This document shows, in pieces, positions 25,147-34,300 of a stretch of 64,000 bases of DNA; within the stretch, counting starts at the first letter, position 1; the number at the start of each line of letters is the position of its first letter. The stretch comes from CAZFBA01 sp964517135 (lineage in GTDB: Bacteria; Cyanobacteriota; Vampirovibrionia; JBFMGH01), in the NCBI GenBank assembly GCA_964517135.1, contig CAZFBA010000019.1, positions 16,402-80,401 on the forward strand, read 5' to 3'. Made by a program: the position numbers and the translations under genes. A model generated the notes under the pieces. That model did no database searches, was not told where the DNA came from, and saw nothing but the letters and a program-made list of their open reading frames with translations.

Positions 25147-26250
25147 TTACCGGTCAAGAACCTGATTATAGATATTAATAGTTTTTTTAAACATAACATC
25201 GAGGCTAAAAGTTTTTTTTGCCTTTTTTGTAGCTGCTTCTGACATACGGCAAATAATTTCATTATTTTCAAGAAGAAAAATAAGCTTTTCTGCAAGCATT
25301 TTAGATTCACCAGCAGGTATAAGATACCCTGTTTTGCCGTCTTCAATCATTTCAGGTATGCCGTCAACATTTGATGCTACTACAGGAACACCACATGCCA
25401 TTGCTTCAGCAATCACTAAAGGGCAACCTTCCCATTGTGACGGCAGACAAAAGATATCTGTTAAAGATAATAGCTCCGGTATGTCATCTCTTCCACCAGT
25501 AAAAATTATGTTATCATGAAGTTTATAGTTAGAAACCATTGTTTTTAAAGAGGTAACTAACGGTCCATTGCCTGTAACCAGAAAAACAATGTCGTGGAAT
25601 TTTTTTCTTACGACGCTGGCAGCATCTATCAGGGTTTTATGCCCTTTGCGTTCCTCTTCAATCCTTGCTATAGTAGTTATAACCCGGGTATTTTCAGGTA
25701 TATTTAACTCTTGTCTGAGACCTTGAAGTTTTTCTTTATCAATTTTACTGAATAATTCTAAATCTACCCCATTATGAATGACGTGGAATTTTTTTCTTGC
25801 GACACCATGCTCAATATATTTTTTTGCTGTTGCCTCAGAGACAGCAATAACTCTATCTGCAAAAATGTTAACAGCCATAGCACTGAGAAAAGTTTTGTTA
25901 TCTCCCCAGCTGTGAGCTGTATGAACTATTTTTACCGGCATGAAAAATCTTGATATGCCTGCAATAAGGCAGTTTAAGACAGAATTTGAGTGAATAATGT
26001 TTATCTGATGATCTTTAAGAATTTTTCTAAGATCCAGAGCACAGGAAAAAATCTTATAAAATGATCGGGCATCAGCTTTTACTTCAAAGTGTTTAACGTC
26101 CTTAGAAAGTCTTGAAATCAGGTTACCTCCAGAAGAGCAAAGCAATACGTATGTATTAGTTTTTACCAGAGCATTAGCTAATGTTACAGCATACATCTCT
26201 GCTCCTCCAGAGCAAAGCCTGTTGCTTAATATCAGTATACGTTTTTGCAT
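25147..26250 (-). CDS. Glycosyltransferase family 4
   Basis: A 367-residue GT-B glycosyltransferase. The N-terminal domain begins ILILSNRLCSGGAEMYAVTL; the C-terminal nucleotide-sugar domain has ITTIARIEEERKGHKTLIDA, VTGNGP and the EX7E region PSQWEGCPLVIAEAMACGVP. It is cytoplasmic or membrane-associated and likely builds a surface polysaccharide or glycolipid; donor and acceptor are unknown. It starts 3 bp after the zinc-finger membrane protein gene, so they probably share a transcript. Confidence 0.9.
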   Translation of the reverse strand: MQKRILILSNRLCSGGAEMYAVTLANALVKTNTYVLLCSSGGNLISRLSKDVKHFEVKADARSFYKIFSCALDLRKILKDHQINIIHSNSVLNCLIAGISRFFMPVKIVHTAHSWGDNKTFLSAMAVNIFADRVIAVSEATAKKYIEHGVARKKFHVIHNGVDLELFSKIDKEKLQGLRQELNIPENTRVITTIARIEEERKGHKTLIDAASVVRKKFHDIVFLVTGNGPLVTSLKTMVSNYKLHDNIIFTGGRDDIPELLSLTDIFCLPSQWEGCPLVIAEAMACGVPVVASNVDGIPEMIEDGKTGYLIPAGESKMLAEKLIFLLENNEIICRMSEAATKKAKKTFSLDVMFKKTINIYNQVLDR

Positions 26251-26253
26251 CTC

Positions 26254-26844
26254 TTAAAACCTGAAGTGTCTGACAGCTGCCCATATACCTATAACGACTG
26301 ATATAATGAACCCTTGCGGGTAGCCAAGTGCGATAGGATGTGCTAGAAAGGCCAGAAGTATATCAAGTGGTCTCTGAATGAAGGCCATTAAGACGAAAGG
26401 GTTTCCACCAGAGTTAAAAAAGTAATTTATCATTTCAACAGGGTTATATAGCATGCCTACAAAAACCAGTGTACCTGCTATAACCTGAATTCGATATCCA
26501 ACTTTATGACCTATAATTTTTGAAATGGCCTTTGCGATGATAAATCCCAGAAGGTATGCAGTTAAGATCATAATGAATATACCGCCAAACCCTGCGAGCA
26601 TGTTCCATACATACGACAATAAAAAGGCAATTAAGCCTCCTGCAAGAATTGACAGGGCATATTCGCTGTTTGTTATAAGTGTAGTGTGTGATTCGTGAGA
26701 GGTGATGCATTGAGGGCATTTTTGCCCGACGGGGGCTTGAATCATGCAGGATGTACAAATATATCTGCCGCATTCGTTGCATGATATACGGGTTTCACGA
26801 TCAGGGTGCCGGTAACAGTATGTCTTATCAGTATTTTCAGCCAT
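26254..26844 (-). CDS. B-box-type zinc-finger membrane protein
   Basis: 196 residues. Residues 8-45 form a B-box-like zinc finger (CYRHPDRETRISCNECGRYIC, then CMIQAPVGQKCPQC). Four or five hydrophobic helices follow (about 62-80, 85-108, 117-137, 150-170, 175-193). Proteins with a B-box finger before membrane helices or rhomboid domains are common in bacteria; no rhomboid Ser/His motif is visible. ATG is preceded by ACAGGAAA. First gene of a pair with the GT4 gene. Confidence 0.78.
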   Translation of the reverse strand: MAENTDKTYCYRHPDRETRISCNECGRYICTSCMIQAPVGQKCPQCITSHESHTTLITNSEYALSILAGGLIAFLLSYVWNMLAGFGGIFIMILTAYLLGFIIAKAISKIIGHKVGYRIQVIAGTLVFVGMLYNPVEMINYFFNSGGNPFVLMAFIQRPLDILLAFLAHPIALGYPQGFIISVVIGIWAAVRHFRF

Positions 26845-26947
26845 TTTCTTTTTTCCTGTTATTTTTGAGATTCAACAATATTTTAGGCTAAAAAAATAAT
26901 TTGCGTAAATTTATATCTTACTGGCTTCTTTTTTTTTCAAATAGAAA

Positions 26948-26965
26948 ACCGGGAAAGTTCCCGGT
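26948..26965 (-). terminator. Intrinsic terminator after the 27003 gene
   Basis: Stem ACCGGGAA/TTCCCGGT, with only two unpaired bases as written (four or more if the inner pairs open), followed on the minus strand by TTTTCT. It lies 38 bp past the stop. Confidence 0.65.
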
Positions 26966-27002
26966 ATAAATCCCCCACAAAGATAGCCCTAATGAATAAA
27001 CC

Positions 27003-27791
27003 TTAGAATTGATTATTTCCGAGTTTAGAATTAGATATTGTAAGTGGTTGTTCAAGTGTTACACCAAGTTTGGTTCCTGAAGGCAGAATGATGTTTTTGC
27101 CTTTGCGATACATAGCATAGCCTACGCCAACCAGACCGCCAACAGCGGTGCCAAAAAGTGCTCCACCTGCTACACTACCAAGAATAGCACCTGCGCTTGT
27201 ACCTGCTACTGCACCTGCTGCTGTACTACCTGCTGCTGTTCCTGTAGCTTTTAAAACGATGTTAGATTTCTTACCACCTCTTAGAACTCCAGATTCATCA
27301 CTAGTAAGTATTTTAGCATTGATAGGTACTCTTTCTCCATTGGGTAGCTTAACAGAGTTGAACCTGATATCCATTAATGCATTTTTGCCAATTCTTCCGG
27401 CAGATTCAACATAGGTAATTTGACCTATCATTTCACTTCCACTGGGAATAACAACTTTACTGTCAATAATAAGGTTCTCATCTAGAGAGGCAGTAAAGGT
27501 ATCGCCAACTCTGGCTGACATAGAATTAATTGTACTTGTTGTAACTACTTCAAAATTTGTGCCTCTTGGGGCTGTTGCTACACTTCCGTGCAGTGTTTGG
27601 GGCTGTTTTGCTTCTACATTTACTACAGGATACCTAGGAGCTTCAATGTCAGGCATTGCCTGGATGTTTTTGTCCTGTGTTTCAGATACTGGAGGAATAA
27701 TCTCATATTCAGTATTGATCTGAGCATAAACAGGGGAGTAATAAGATAAAAGCAAAGCTGCGGTTAAAAAACTTGCTGTGACTCTTTTCAC
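27003..27791 (-). CDS. Exported protein, paralog of the 22149 product
   Basis: 262 residues from GTG at 27791, which has AAGGTG (27798-27803) upstream and starts a signal peptide (KRVTASFLTAALLLSYYSPVYAQ); the longer frame to 27833 is less likely. The beta-rich domain (about 70-165) contains GDTFTASLDENLII and VVIPSGSEMIGQI, closely matching the paralog. A Gly/Ala-rich stretch follows (GTAAGSTAAGAVAGTSAGAI), then a conserved-looking end with LPSGTKLGVTLEQPL. The Gly-zipper-like stretch suggests envelope association. Function unknown; a terminator follows. Confidence 0.78.
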   Translation of the reverse strand: MKRVTASFLTAALLLSYYSPVYAQINTEYEIIPPVSETQDKNIQAMPDIEAPRYPVVNVEAKQPQTLHGSVATAPRGTNFEVVTTSTINSMSARVGDTFTASLDENLIIDSKVVIPSGSEMIGQITYVESAGRIGKNALMDIRFNSVKLPNGERVPINAKILTSDESGVLRGGKKSNIVLKATGTAAGSTAAGAVAGTSAGAILGSVAGGALFGTAVGGLVGVGYAMYRKGKNIILPSGTKLGVTLEQPLTISNSKLGNNQF

Positions 27792-27911
27792 TTTAAACAC
27801 CTTTCCTTCCACAAAAATATTATTTAAAACCAATTAATTTCATTGTTAGTTATGACTATTTTTATGTATTTTAGAGAAGGTGTCTAGTTTGTAACGATTT
27901 GATAATCAAAA

Positions 27912-27932
27912 ACAAGGGCATATAGCCCTTGT
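27912..27932 (-). terminator. Intrinsic terminator after pilC
   Basis: Stem ACAAGGGC/GCCCTTGT with a five-base loop, followed on the minus strand by TTTTG. It is 53 bp past the pilC stop. Confidence 0.8.
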
Positions 27933-27984
27933 GAAGTGTATTGTAACCATTATCGTTTGATAATAGAATATTAAGTTTTTGTTA

Positions 27985-29226
27985 TTAGTGCATAATGTTG
28001 TGCATATCGAATAATGGCAGGTAAAGTGCCAGTGCAATAACCAGTACTACACCACCCATAACAACTGTCAGTATAGGTTCAATCATTGTGGTCATTGCGT
28101 CAACAGCGTTGTCAACTTCAATATCAAGGAAGTCTGCTGATTTTTCAAGCATAGTTTCGAGGTTTCCGGTTTCTTCTCCTACTGCAATCATTCTGACAAC
28201 CATCAGCGGGAAAGCTCCGCTTTTTTCAAGTGGCTTTGAAAGTGATCCACCAGCTCTCAAGCTTTCAGCAGCTTTGTTAAATGAGTTTTGAAGTATATAA
28301 TTGTCTACAGTACCTGCTGCGGCCGAGAGTGATTCAGTAATAGATACACCGGCTCCAAATACAGTACCGAGGGTTCTGACGAAACGGCTGACATAGACTG
28401 ATCTGACAACGTGTCCAACAAGAGGTATGCGTAAAGTGTATTCATCAACAAGTGGTTTACCGACACCTTTTCTGAACCAGTTAAACCAGATAAGAATGCC
28501 GATTGTAATACCTAATATCATCCACCACCAGCCGATGACGAAGTTGCTGACACCCAGAACGAACATTGTTGGTAGAGGTAGCTGGGCTCCTGAACTGTCA
28601 TAAAGGCCTTTGAATACAGGTACTACAAAGACAACTAATACAGTAACAACACCAACAATAGCTAACACAACGATAGTTGGATATGTTAAAGCAGCAATTA
28701 ATTTACCGTTCAGTCTTTGTATAGCATCTAAAAGGGTGTTTAGCCTGTGACATATCCTTTCGAGTTCCCCTGAAACCTCACCGGCTCTTATAAGGTTAAT
28801 ATACAATTTGCTAAAAATGTCAGGGTGTCTGGCAAGTGCACGACTGAGTGAGTCACCGGTCAGAACGTCTGTTCTTACCTGATTAAGAGCACTCTTTAAC
28901 CTGACGTTAATTGTTTGTTGTTCTAGCATAAATAATGCTTCAACGAGAGGAATGCCGGCATCAATAAGGGTTGCAAGTTGTTGAGTAAAGATTACAATGT
29001 CTTTCAACCTTACCCTTGGCTCAAAAACCTTGCCGATAAAGGGCAACTGACGAAGAAGATACATTACATCGTCATTTTTTTGGGGGTTCATATCTTCAAG
29101 GCTGGTAGGGATGGTTCCCTGTTTTCTGAGAGCTTCTCGAGCGGCTTTTTCGCTTGGAGCTTCTATCTGGCCTTGAACGGATTTATTGGTTTTGCTTTCT
29201 ATAGCTTTATAACTGTATACTGGCAA
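27985..29226 (-). CDS. pilC: Type IV pilus/type II secretion inner-membrane platform protein PilC (GspF)
   Basis: 413 residues with two GspF domains. The N-terminal segment YSYKAIESKTNKSVQGQIEA and motif FTQQLATLIDAGIPLVEAL (first domain), membrane helices near 170-240, the second domain FVRTLGTVFGAGVSITESL, AVGEETGNLETMLEK, and a C-terminal helix. It anchors the assembly ATPase PilB. The start is TTG with a very good GGAGGG site that lies within the end of pilB; the genes are 3 bp apart. A terminator follows. Confidence 0.94.
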   Translation of the reverse strand: MPVYSYKAIESKTNKSVQGQIEAPSEKAAREALRKQGTIPTSLEDMNPQKNDDVMYLLRQLPFIGKVFEPRVRLKDIVIFTQQLATLIDAGIPLVEALFMLEQQTINVRLKSALNQVRTDVLTGDSLSRALARHPDIFSKLYINLIRAGEVSGELERICHRLNTLLDAIQRLNGKLIAALTYPTIVVLAIVGVVTVLVVFVVPVFKGLYDSSGAQLPLPTMFVLGVSNFVIGWWWMILGITIGILIWFNWFRKGVGKPLVDEYTLRIPLVGHVVRSVYVSRFVRTLGTVFGAGVSITESLSAAAGTVDNYILQNSFNKAAESLRAGGSLSKPLEKSGAFPLMVVRMIAVGEETGNLETMLEKSADFLDIEVDNAVDAMTTMIEPILTVVMGGVVLVIALALYLPLFDMHNIMH

Positions 29227-29229
29227 GTT

Positions 29230-30993
29230 TTATCCCTCCAAATCTATGCCTAATATTCTTTGTAATTCAGTAATTGTTGTTAATCCTGCTAAAGCTTTTC
29301 GTCGGCCATCCATTGCAAGTGTTAACATGCCGTTTTTTACAGCAGTTTCAGTGATCTGGAAAGATGAAGCCTTTCTGTCAATAAGAGTTTGAATTTCTCT
29401 ATCAAAGTTCATAATTTCGTAGAGACCAAGCCGGCCTTCATATCCTGTGCCTCCGCAGCGGTCACAGCCTTTTCCTTTGTAAAGGGTTATACCCTGTGGG
29501 CCGGGTCTTACTCTTAGTAACTGAATTTCTTCTTTAGAGGCTTTATAAGGCCGTTTGCATTTAGGGCATGTTCTTCTTACAAGCCTTTGTGCCATTACAC
29601 CTATGATAGCTGATGACAGAAGGTAAGCAGGTGTACCCATTTCCAGCATACGTGTAATTGTTGCACCGGCAGAGTTAGTGTGAAGGGTAGAAAATACAAG
29701 GTGACCTGTCAGTGCTGCGTGAATAGCAGCTTCCAGTGTTTCATTATCTCTAATTTCACCAACCATTATAATGTCAGGATCCTGACGAAGTATGGCCCGT
29801 AAACACATAGCAAATGTTAACCCTGCTTTTGTAGATACCTGGGTCTGGTTGATACCAGCAAGTGGATATTCTACAGGATCTTCAATAGTTACAATGTTTT
29901 TTTCTGGTGTATTAATCTCTCTCAGGCAGGAGTAAAGAGTGGTAGTTTTACCACTACCAGTAGGGCCTGTAACAAGGCAGACTCCATGAGGTGCACGAAT
30001 CATTTTGTTTATTTTTCTGATTTCATCTTCGCCAAAACCCAGTTTCTCAAAGCCACCAGCTGTAGCAGTAGGTCTTAAAATACGAATACAAACCTTTTCT
30101 CCATACATAACAGCCATTGTGTTAACCCGCATATCAAACTCTGATCTGCCAATAGAAATCTTCATACGACCATCTTGAGGGCGCCTTTTCTCTGCGATAT
30201 CCATACCGCTAACGATTTTAACCCTTGATACTACGGCAGCCGCCATTTTCTTTGGTATAGACATAGCTTCCCGCAATATACCATCTATTCTGTAGCGAAT
30301 TAAAAGACGTTCTTTCTGGGGTTCCATATGTACGTCTGATGCGCCTGTCTCAATTGCTTCTATGAGAAGTGAGTTAACAAGTTTTACTACAGGTTTGTCG
30401 TCTGCCTGTAGTTCTTCAGCCATCTGATCTGCGATAGTATCTGTATCATATATATCACCTTTATCAATATCAGCAGAAAGGTGGGCCATAGCTTCAGCAG
30501 CAGACTGTTTGACAGTAAAAAACTGTTGCAATATTTCGTCTAGTTCTTTGTGTGTTGAAACCATCGGCACAGGACGAAGACCGGTGAGAAGTGAAATTTC
30601 ATCTAGCACTTCAAGGTCATCAGGCCGTGACATAACAACCGTGATACGGTTCTTTTTCTTATCTATTGATATCGGAATAACTTTATTACGGCGAATAAAT
30701 TCTTCTGGTAATATTTCCAGTACTTCTTTGTCAAAATTATGTTCGGTAACATTGAAATATGCTGTGTTGTGTTGCACAGCAAGCATCTGGCCAAGTTGTC
30801 TGTCGCTAACGTGTCCCTGTCTGATCAGGACAACACCAATAGGGTCTCCTGTTGCTCTGCTTTCTGTAAGAGCAGCTTCAAGTTTTTCCTGGGTTATTAT
30901 CCCGGCTTCAATTAATAAGTCACCAATACGTTTGGGTCGTTTGGGCTCTTGATTTATGGATTTTGGCTGCTGCTCTACTGGATTCGCCCCCAT
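29230..30993 (-). CDS. pilB: Type IV pilus assembly/type II secretion ATPase PilB (GspE)
   Basis: 587 residues. An MshEN-like N-terminal domain (RIGDLLIEAGIITQEKLEAA) may bind c-di-GMP or act in assembly. The ATPase core shows Walker A GPTGSGKTTT (about 344), the Asp box, Walker B DPDIIMVGEIRD and His box TGHLVFSTLHTNSA. A four-cysteine zinc site follows (CPKCKRPY and CDRCGGTGYEGR). It powers pilin polymerisation. ATG is preceded by AAGGA. It starts the pilB-pilC pair; a perfect 12-bp inverted repeat lies 99 bp upstream. Confidence 0.95.
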   Translation of the reverse strand: MGANPVEQQPKSINQEPKRPKRIGDLLIEAGIITQEKLEAALTESRATGDPIGVVLIRQGHVSDRQLGQMLAVQHNTAYFNVTEHNFDKEVLEILPEEFIRRNKVIPISIDKKKNRITVVMSRPDDLEVLDEISLLTGLRPVPMVSTHKELDEILQQFFTVKQSAAEAMAHLSADIDKGDIYDTDTIADQMAEELQADDKPVVKLVNSLLIEAIETGASDVHMEPQKERLLIRYRIDGILREAMSIPKKMAAAVVSRVKIVSGMDIAEKRRPQDGRMKISIGRSEFDMRVNTMAVMYGEKVCIRILRPTATAGGFEKLGFGEDEIRKINKMIRAPHGVCLVTGPTGSGKTTTLYSCLREINTPEKNIVTIEDPVEYPLAGINQTQVSTKAGLTFAMCLRAILRQDPDIIMVGEIRDNETLEAAIHAALTGHLVFSTLHTNSAGATITRMLEMGTPAYLLSSAIIGVMAQRLVRRTCPKCKRPYKASKEEIQLLRVRPGPQGITLYKGKGCDRCGGTGYEGRLGLYEIMNFDREIQTLIDRKASSFQITETAVKNGMLTLAMDGRRKALAGLTTITELQRILGIDLEG

Positions 30994-31372
30994 ACTAAAT
31001 TCCTTAAAATCTTTTTTAATTATTCTTCAAGACCTGCAGGGTTATGTTCACGTACACTTATAATAATTTTCGGCAGATTCAGCTGAAGCTTAAATTACAA
31101 TATCCATTGTATACCTATATTGTAATTTGTTCAAATCATTATCTCTTTATTTCTGGAGATAAAAACTTACAGATTGCTTTCAGATATTGAATTATTCAGT
31201 ATAAAATAGTTAAAGATGTTGTCAGGTATAGCTCAAATGAACCCTGTTTATATTTTATATTATTATTTCTATTTATTATAAATGGAATGCTCTGTAAAGA
31301 GTATATTTTAACAATTGATTAATATATTTAATATTTGCTGATGATTTGAACGGGAAGTGATCAAGGATTTTA
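30994..31372. other. Intergenic region upstream of pilB (379 bp)
   Basis: AT-rich. Holds the perfect 12-bp inverted repeat at 31092-31128. No gene or clear promoter is recognised, and no terminator for the large TPR gene is seen. Confidence 0.5.
31092..31128. promoter_or_regulatory. 12-bp inverted repeat upstream of pilB
   Basis: AAATTACAATAT (31092-31103) and ATATTGTAATTT (31117-31128) are perfect reverse complements with a 13-base centre. There is no T run on either side, so it is more likely an operator or RNA hairpin than a terminator. Confidence 0.45.
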
Positions 31373-34300
31373 TTAACTGTTATTAAGTTCTTTGAGTCTT
31401 TTTCGGGCTTTTTCTGCAATATAGCTATTTTGATCTTTCTTAAGAATGGTGTTTAATTCTTTTTCCATCAGGTCATAGCGGCCAATTATCTCATAAATAA
31501 GAGCTAATTTATAGTGAGGCAGTGAATTTTGAGGATCAAGTTTGATAACTTTATCATATAAATTGATAGCCTTGTTATATTTTGACATCTCCTGATAAAT
31601 GCTGGCAAGGCTATAATAGTCTTCAATGGTTTCTGGTATTGTGTCTACAGCCCTCTGGAAGTTTGTTGTAGCCATTATCCTTTCTTCGAGTTTTAAATAG
31701 GCCAGGCCAAGGTTGTAATAATAGCTTGGCCTCCTTGGATTCATTTCTACAGCTTTCTCAAATGCTTTAATGGCATCTTTAAACAGATTACTTCTATAAT
31801 AAGCAATGCCCAGCAGGAAGAAATGGTTTGGGTCGTTAGGTTCATAAATGGTGGCATTATATAGCACTGTTGCAGCTTTTGTATAGTCACTATTTTGAAT
31901 ATAAGCCCAGCCAAGATTATTAAGTATTTCAGCATCTTTTGGCTTTATCTCAATAGCTTTTAAGTATGATTGAATTGATTGATTATATTTACCAAGCTTT
32001 TTATAGATTATGCCCAGGTTAAAATAAGCATCAGCAGAACCAGGATTAAGATCAATTACTTTCTTATATTCTGTCAAAGCTACATCTAGCTTGCCCTGTT
32101 TTGCTGCAACATAAGCCAGCTTATAATGTGCATCTATATATGAATGGTCTTTAGTTATAGCATCTGAATAATGATAAAATGCATCAGTAATATTACCTCT
32201 TTCTTCAGCAATAATGCCTTTATAAAATACTGCTTCAGCGTATCCAGGATCAATAGCCAGAGCCTGATCAAGGTAATTTATTGCAGTCTCATAATTATCT
32301 TGATTTTTACAGGCAATAGCAAAGTTAACATAAGACTCAGAATACCTTGAGTTTAGTGCAATTGCTTTTCGAAGCGTTTCTAGAGCATTAGAATTGAGAT
32401 CCTGGCCTATTTGTGCCCTTGCAATGTAGTTAAGAATCTTTACATTGCCAGAATCATGAGCTAAAGCATCCTTAAAGACCATTTCTGCCTGAACATAATC
32501 TTTATTTATAAGATGTATTTCACCCATAACCCTGTAAGCATCTACTATTTTATACCCTGAATTGATAACACTTCTTATCTGGCTTAAAGCTTCATGCTTT
32601 TTGCCTGTTTCATTCAAAGCTATTGCAAGGCTAAATTTGTATTCCGGGTTTGCAGGGTTTTCTTCAATAGCTTTCTCGAAGTTGTAAATTGCTGTTTCGT
32701 AGTCACTATTTTGATAGTATGCTTTGCCAAGATAGTAAAAGCCTTCTGAATCGTGGGGTTTAAATGACAGGTACCGGGTTAAATGGTCTATTGCCTGATT
32801 AAATGAATTTCTATACACATAAAATTTGCCTAGTTGAAGATAAGCTTCCGGGTTATCAGGATCTATAGAAGCAATCTGCCTGTATATTTCAGCAGCTTTA
32901 GCTCTTTGATTCTCAAAATCATAGATTTTAGCCATCTCAATTAAAGCAGGTATATAGCTGCTATTGTTTTTTGTTGATGTTATAAATTGCTCTTTTGCTT
33001 CTGAGAGGTTATTTTGCTTAAGTGCAATTATACCCAGCCAGTAATGGGCTTTCTCACTTGATGGTGCAGACTTAAGTGCTTGTTGAAAAGCTTCTTTAGC
33101 TTTAATAAGATCATCTTTTTCAGTCAGTATTTTACCTTTAAGTATAAATGCTTTAGCAAGACTGCTGTCAGCAGTTGTAGCCACATTAAGATATTTTAAT
33201 GCACTCTCATAATCACCTTTTTTATGATATATGTCACCGATTTTCCAGGCAAAAGTTGCATTTGACGGTTTCGCATTTAGAACACTTTCCATTAAAGAGA
33301 TTGCTGCTGTTGTATTTCCAGAGTCTATATAAAGATCAGCCAGCTTATCAGCAGCATTTTTGTACTCAGGGTCAATGGTAATTACTTTCTCAAGGGCTTC
33401 TTCTGCTTCTTTTAGATTACCCTGAATCTTATATGCTAGATACATTTGATAATAGCTTTCTGGCTTGTCTGGTTTGATTTTTGATGCTTTTTTTAGCTCT
33501 TCAATAGCTTCTTTGAACTTGCCTTCATTTTTAAGAATATAACTATTACTTAGCAGTGCTGTATAGTTGTCTTTATCTTCTTTTAAGGCCTTTGATATGT
33601 AGTCTTTAGCCTCAACCAGATTGTTTTCTTTTATCAATTGCTCTGCGGTAAGGCTGTATGTTGAGGCTATTTGTTCCTGTATGTCAGGGTAATGAGGATC
33701 AATTTTCTGTACCCTGTTGAAATAACCCAGGGCTTCTCTGTAGTTTTTTAATTGAAATTCAGCCATACCTGCTTTATAGGCTGCCTGCGCAAAAGAAGGA
33801 AGAATGTGAAGTGCTTCCCGGAAGTTTTCTGAGGCATTGCTGAAATTATTTTTCTCGTAGTAGATGTTGCCCAGTTCATAATAAAGTTTGGAATCTTTGC
33901 TGTCCAGGCTTAAAGCTTTTTCAATATCTTTAATTGCCTCAGATTCTTTGTTTTGAACAAGATTGATAAGAGCTCTTCCCTTGAAGGCTTCGTAACTGGC
34001 AGGTTTTAATTCAATTGTTTTGTTGTAATATTGCATCGCCCTGTCAAGTTCACCGCTGTTATAATATGCATCAGCAAGATAAAGATACACTTCAGGATCT
34101 GAGGGATCTGTTTTTAAAGCTTCTTCGAATATTGTTTTTGCCTGATGGCTTTTGCCCTGTGCCATATAGATTTTTCCTGTCAGGTAAAGAGCATCTTTAT
34201 AAGAGGGTTGTTGTTTTACAACCTGTTCAAGTTTGCTCAGGGCTTTTGAATAATCTTTATTCTGGTAATATATTTTTCCGGTTAGGTAGTGAAGCTCATA

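Noticed and set aside
26143..26156. Fifth copy of the AATACATATGTATT palindrome
   Set aside because: One base differs and breaks the symmetry, and it lies inside the glycosyltransferase gene; treated as a near match only.
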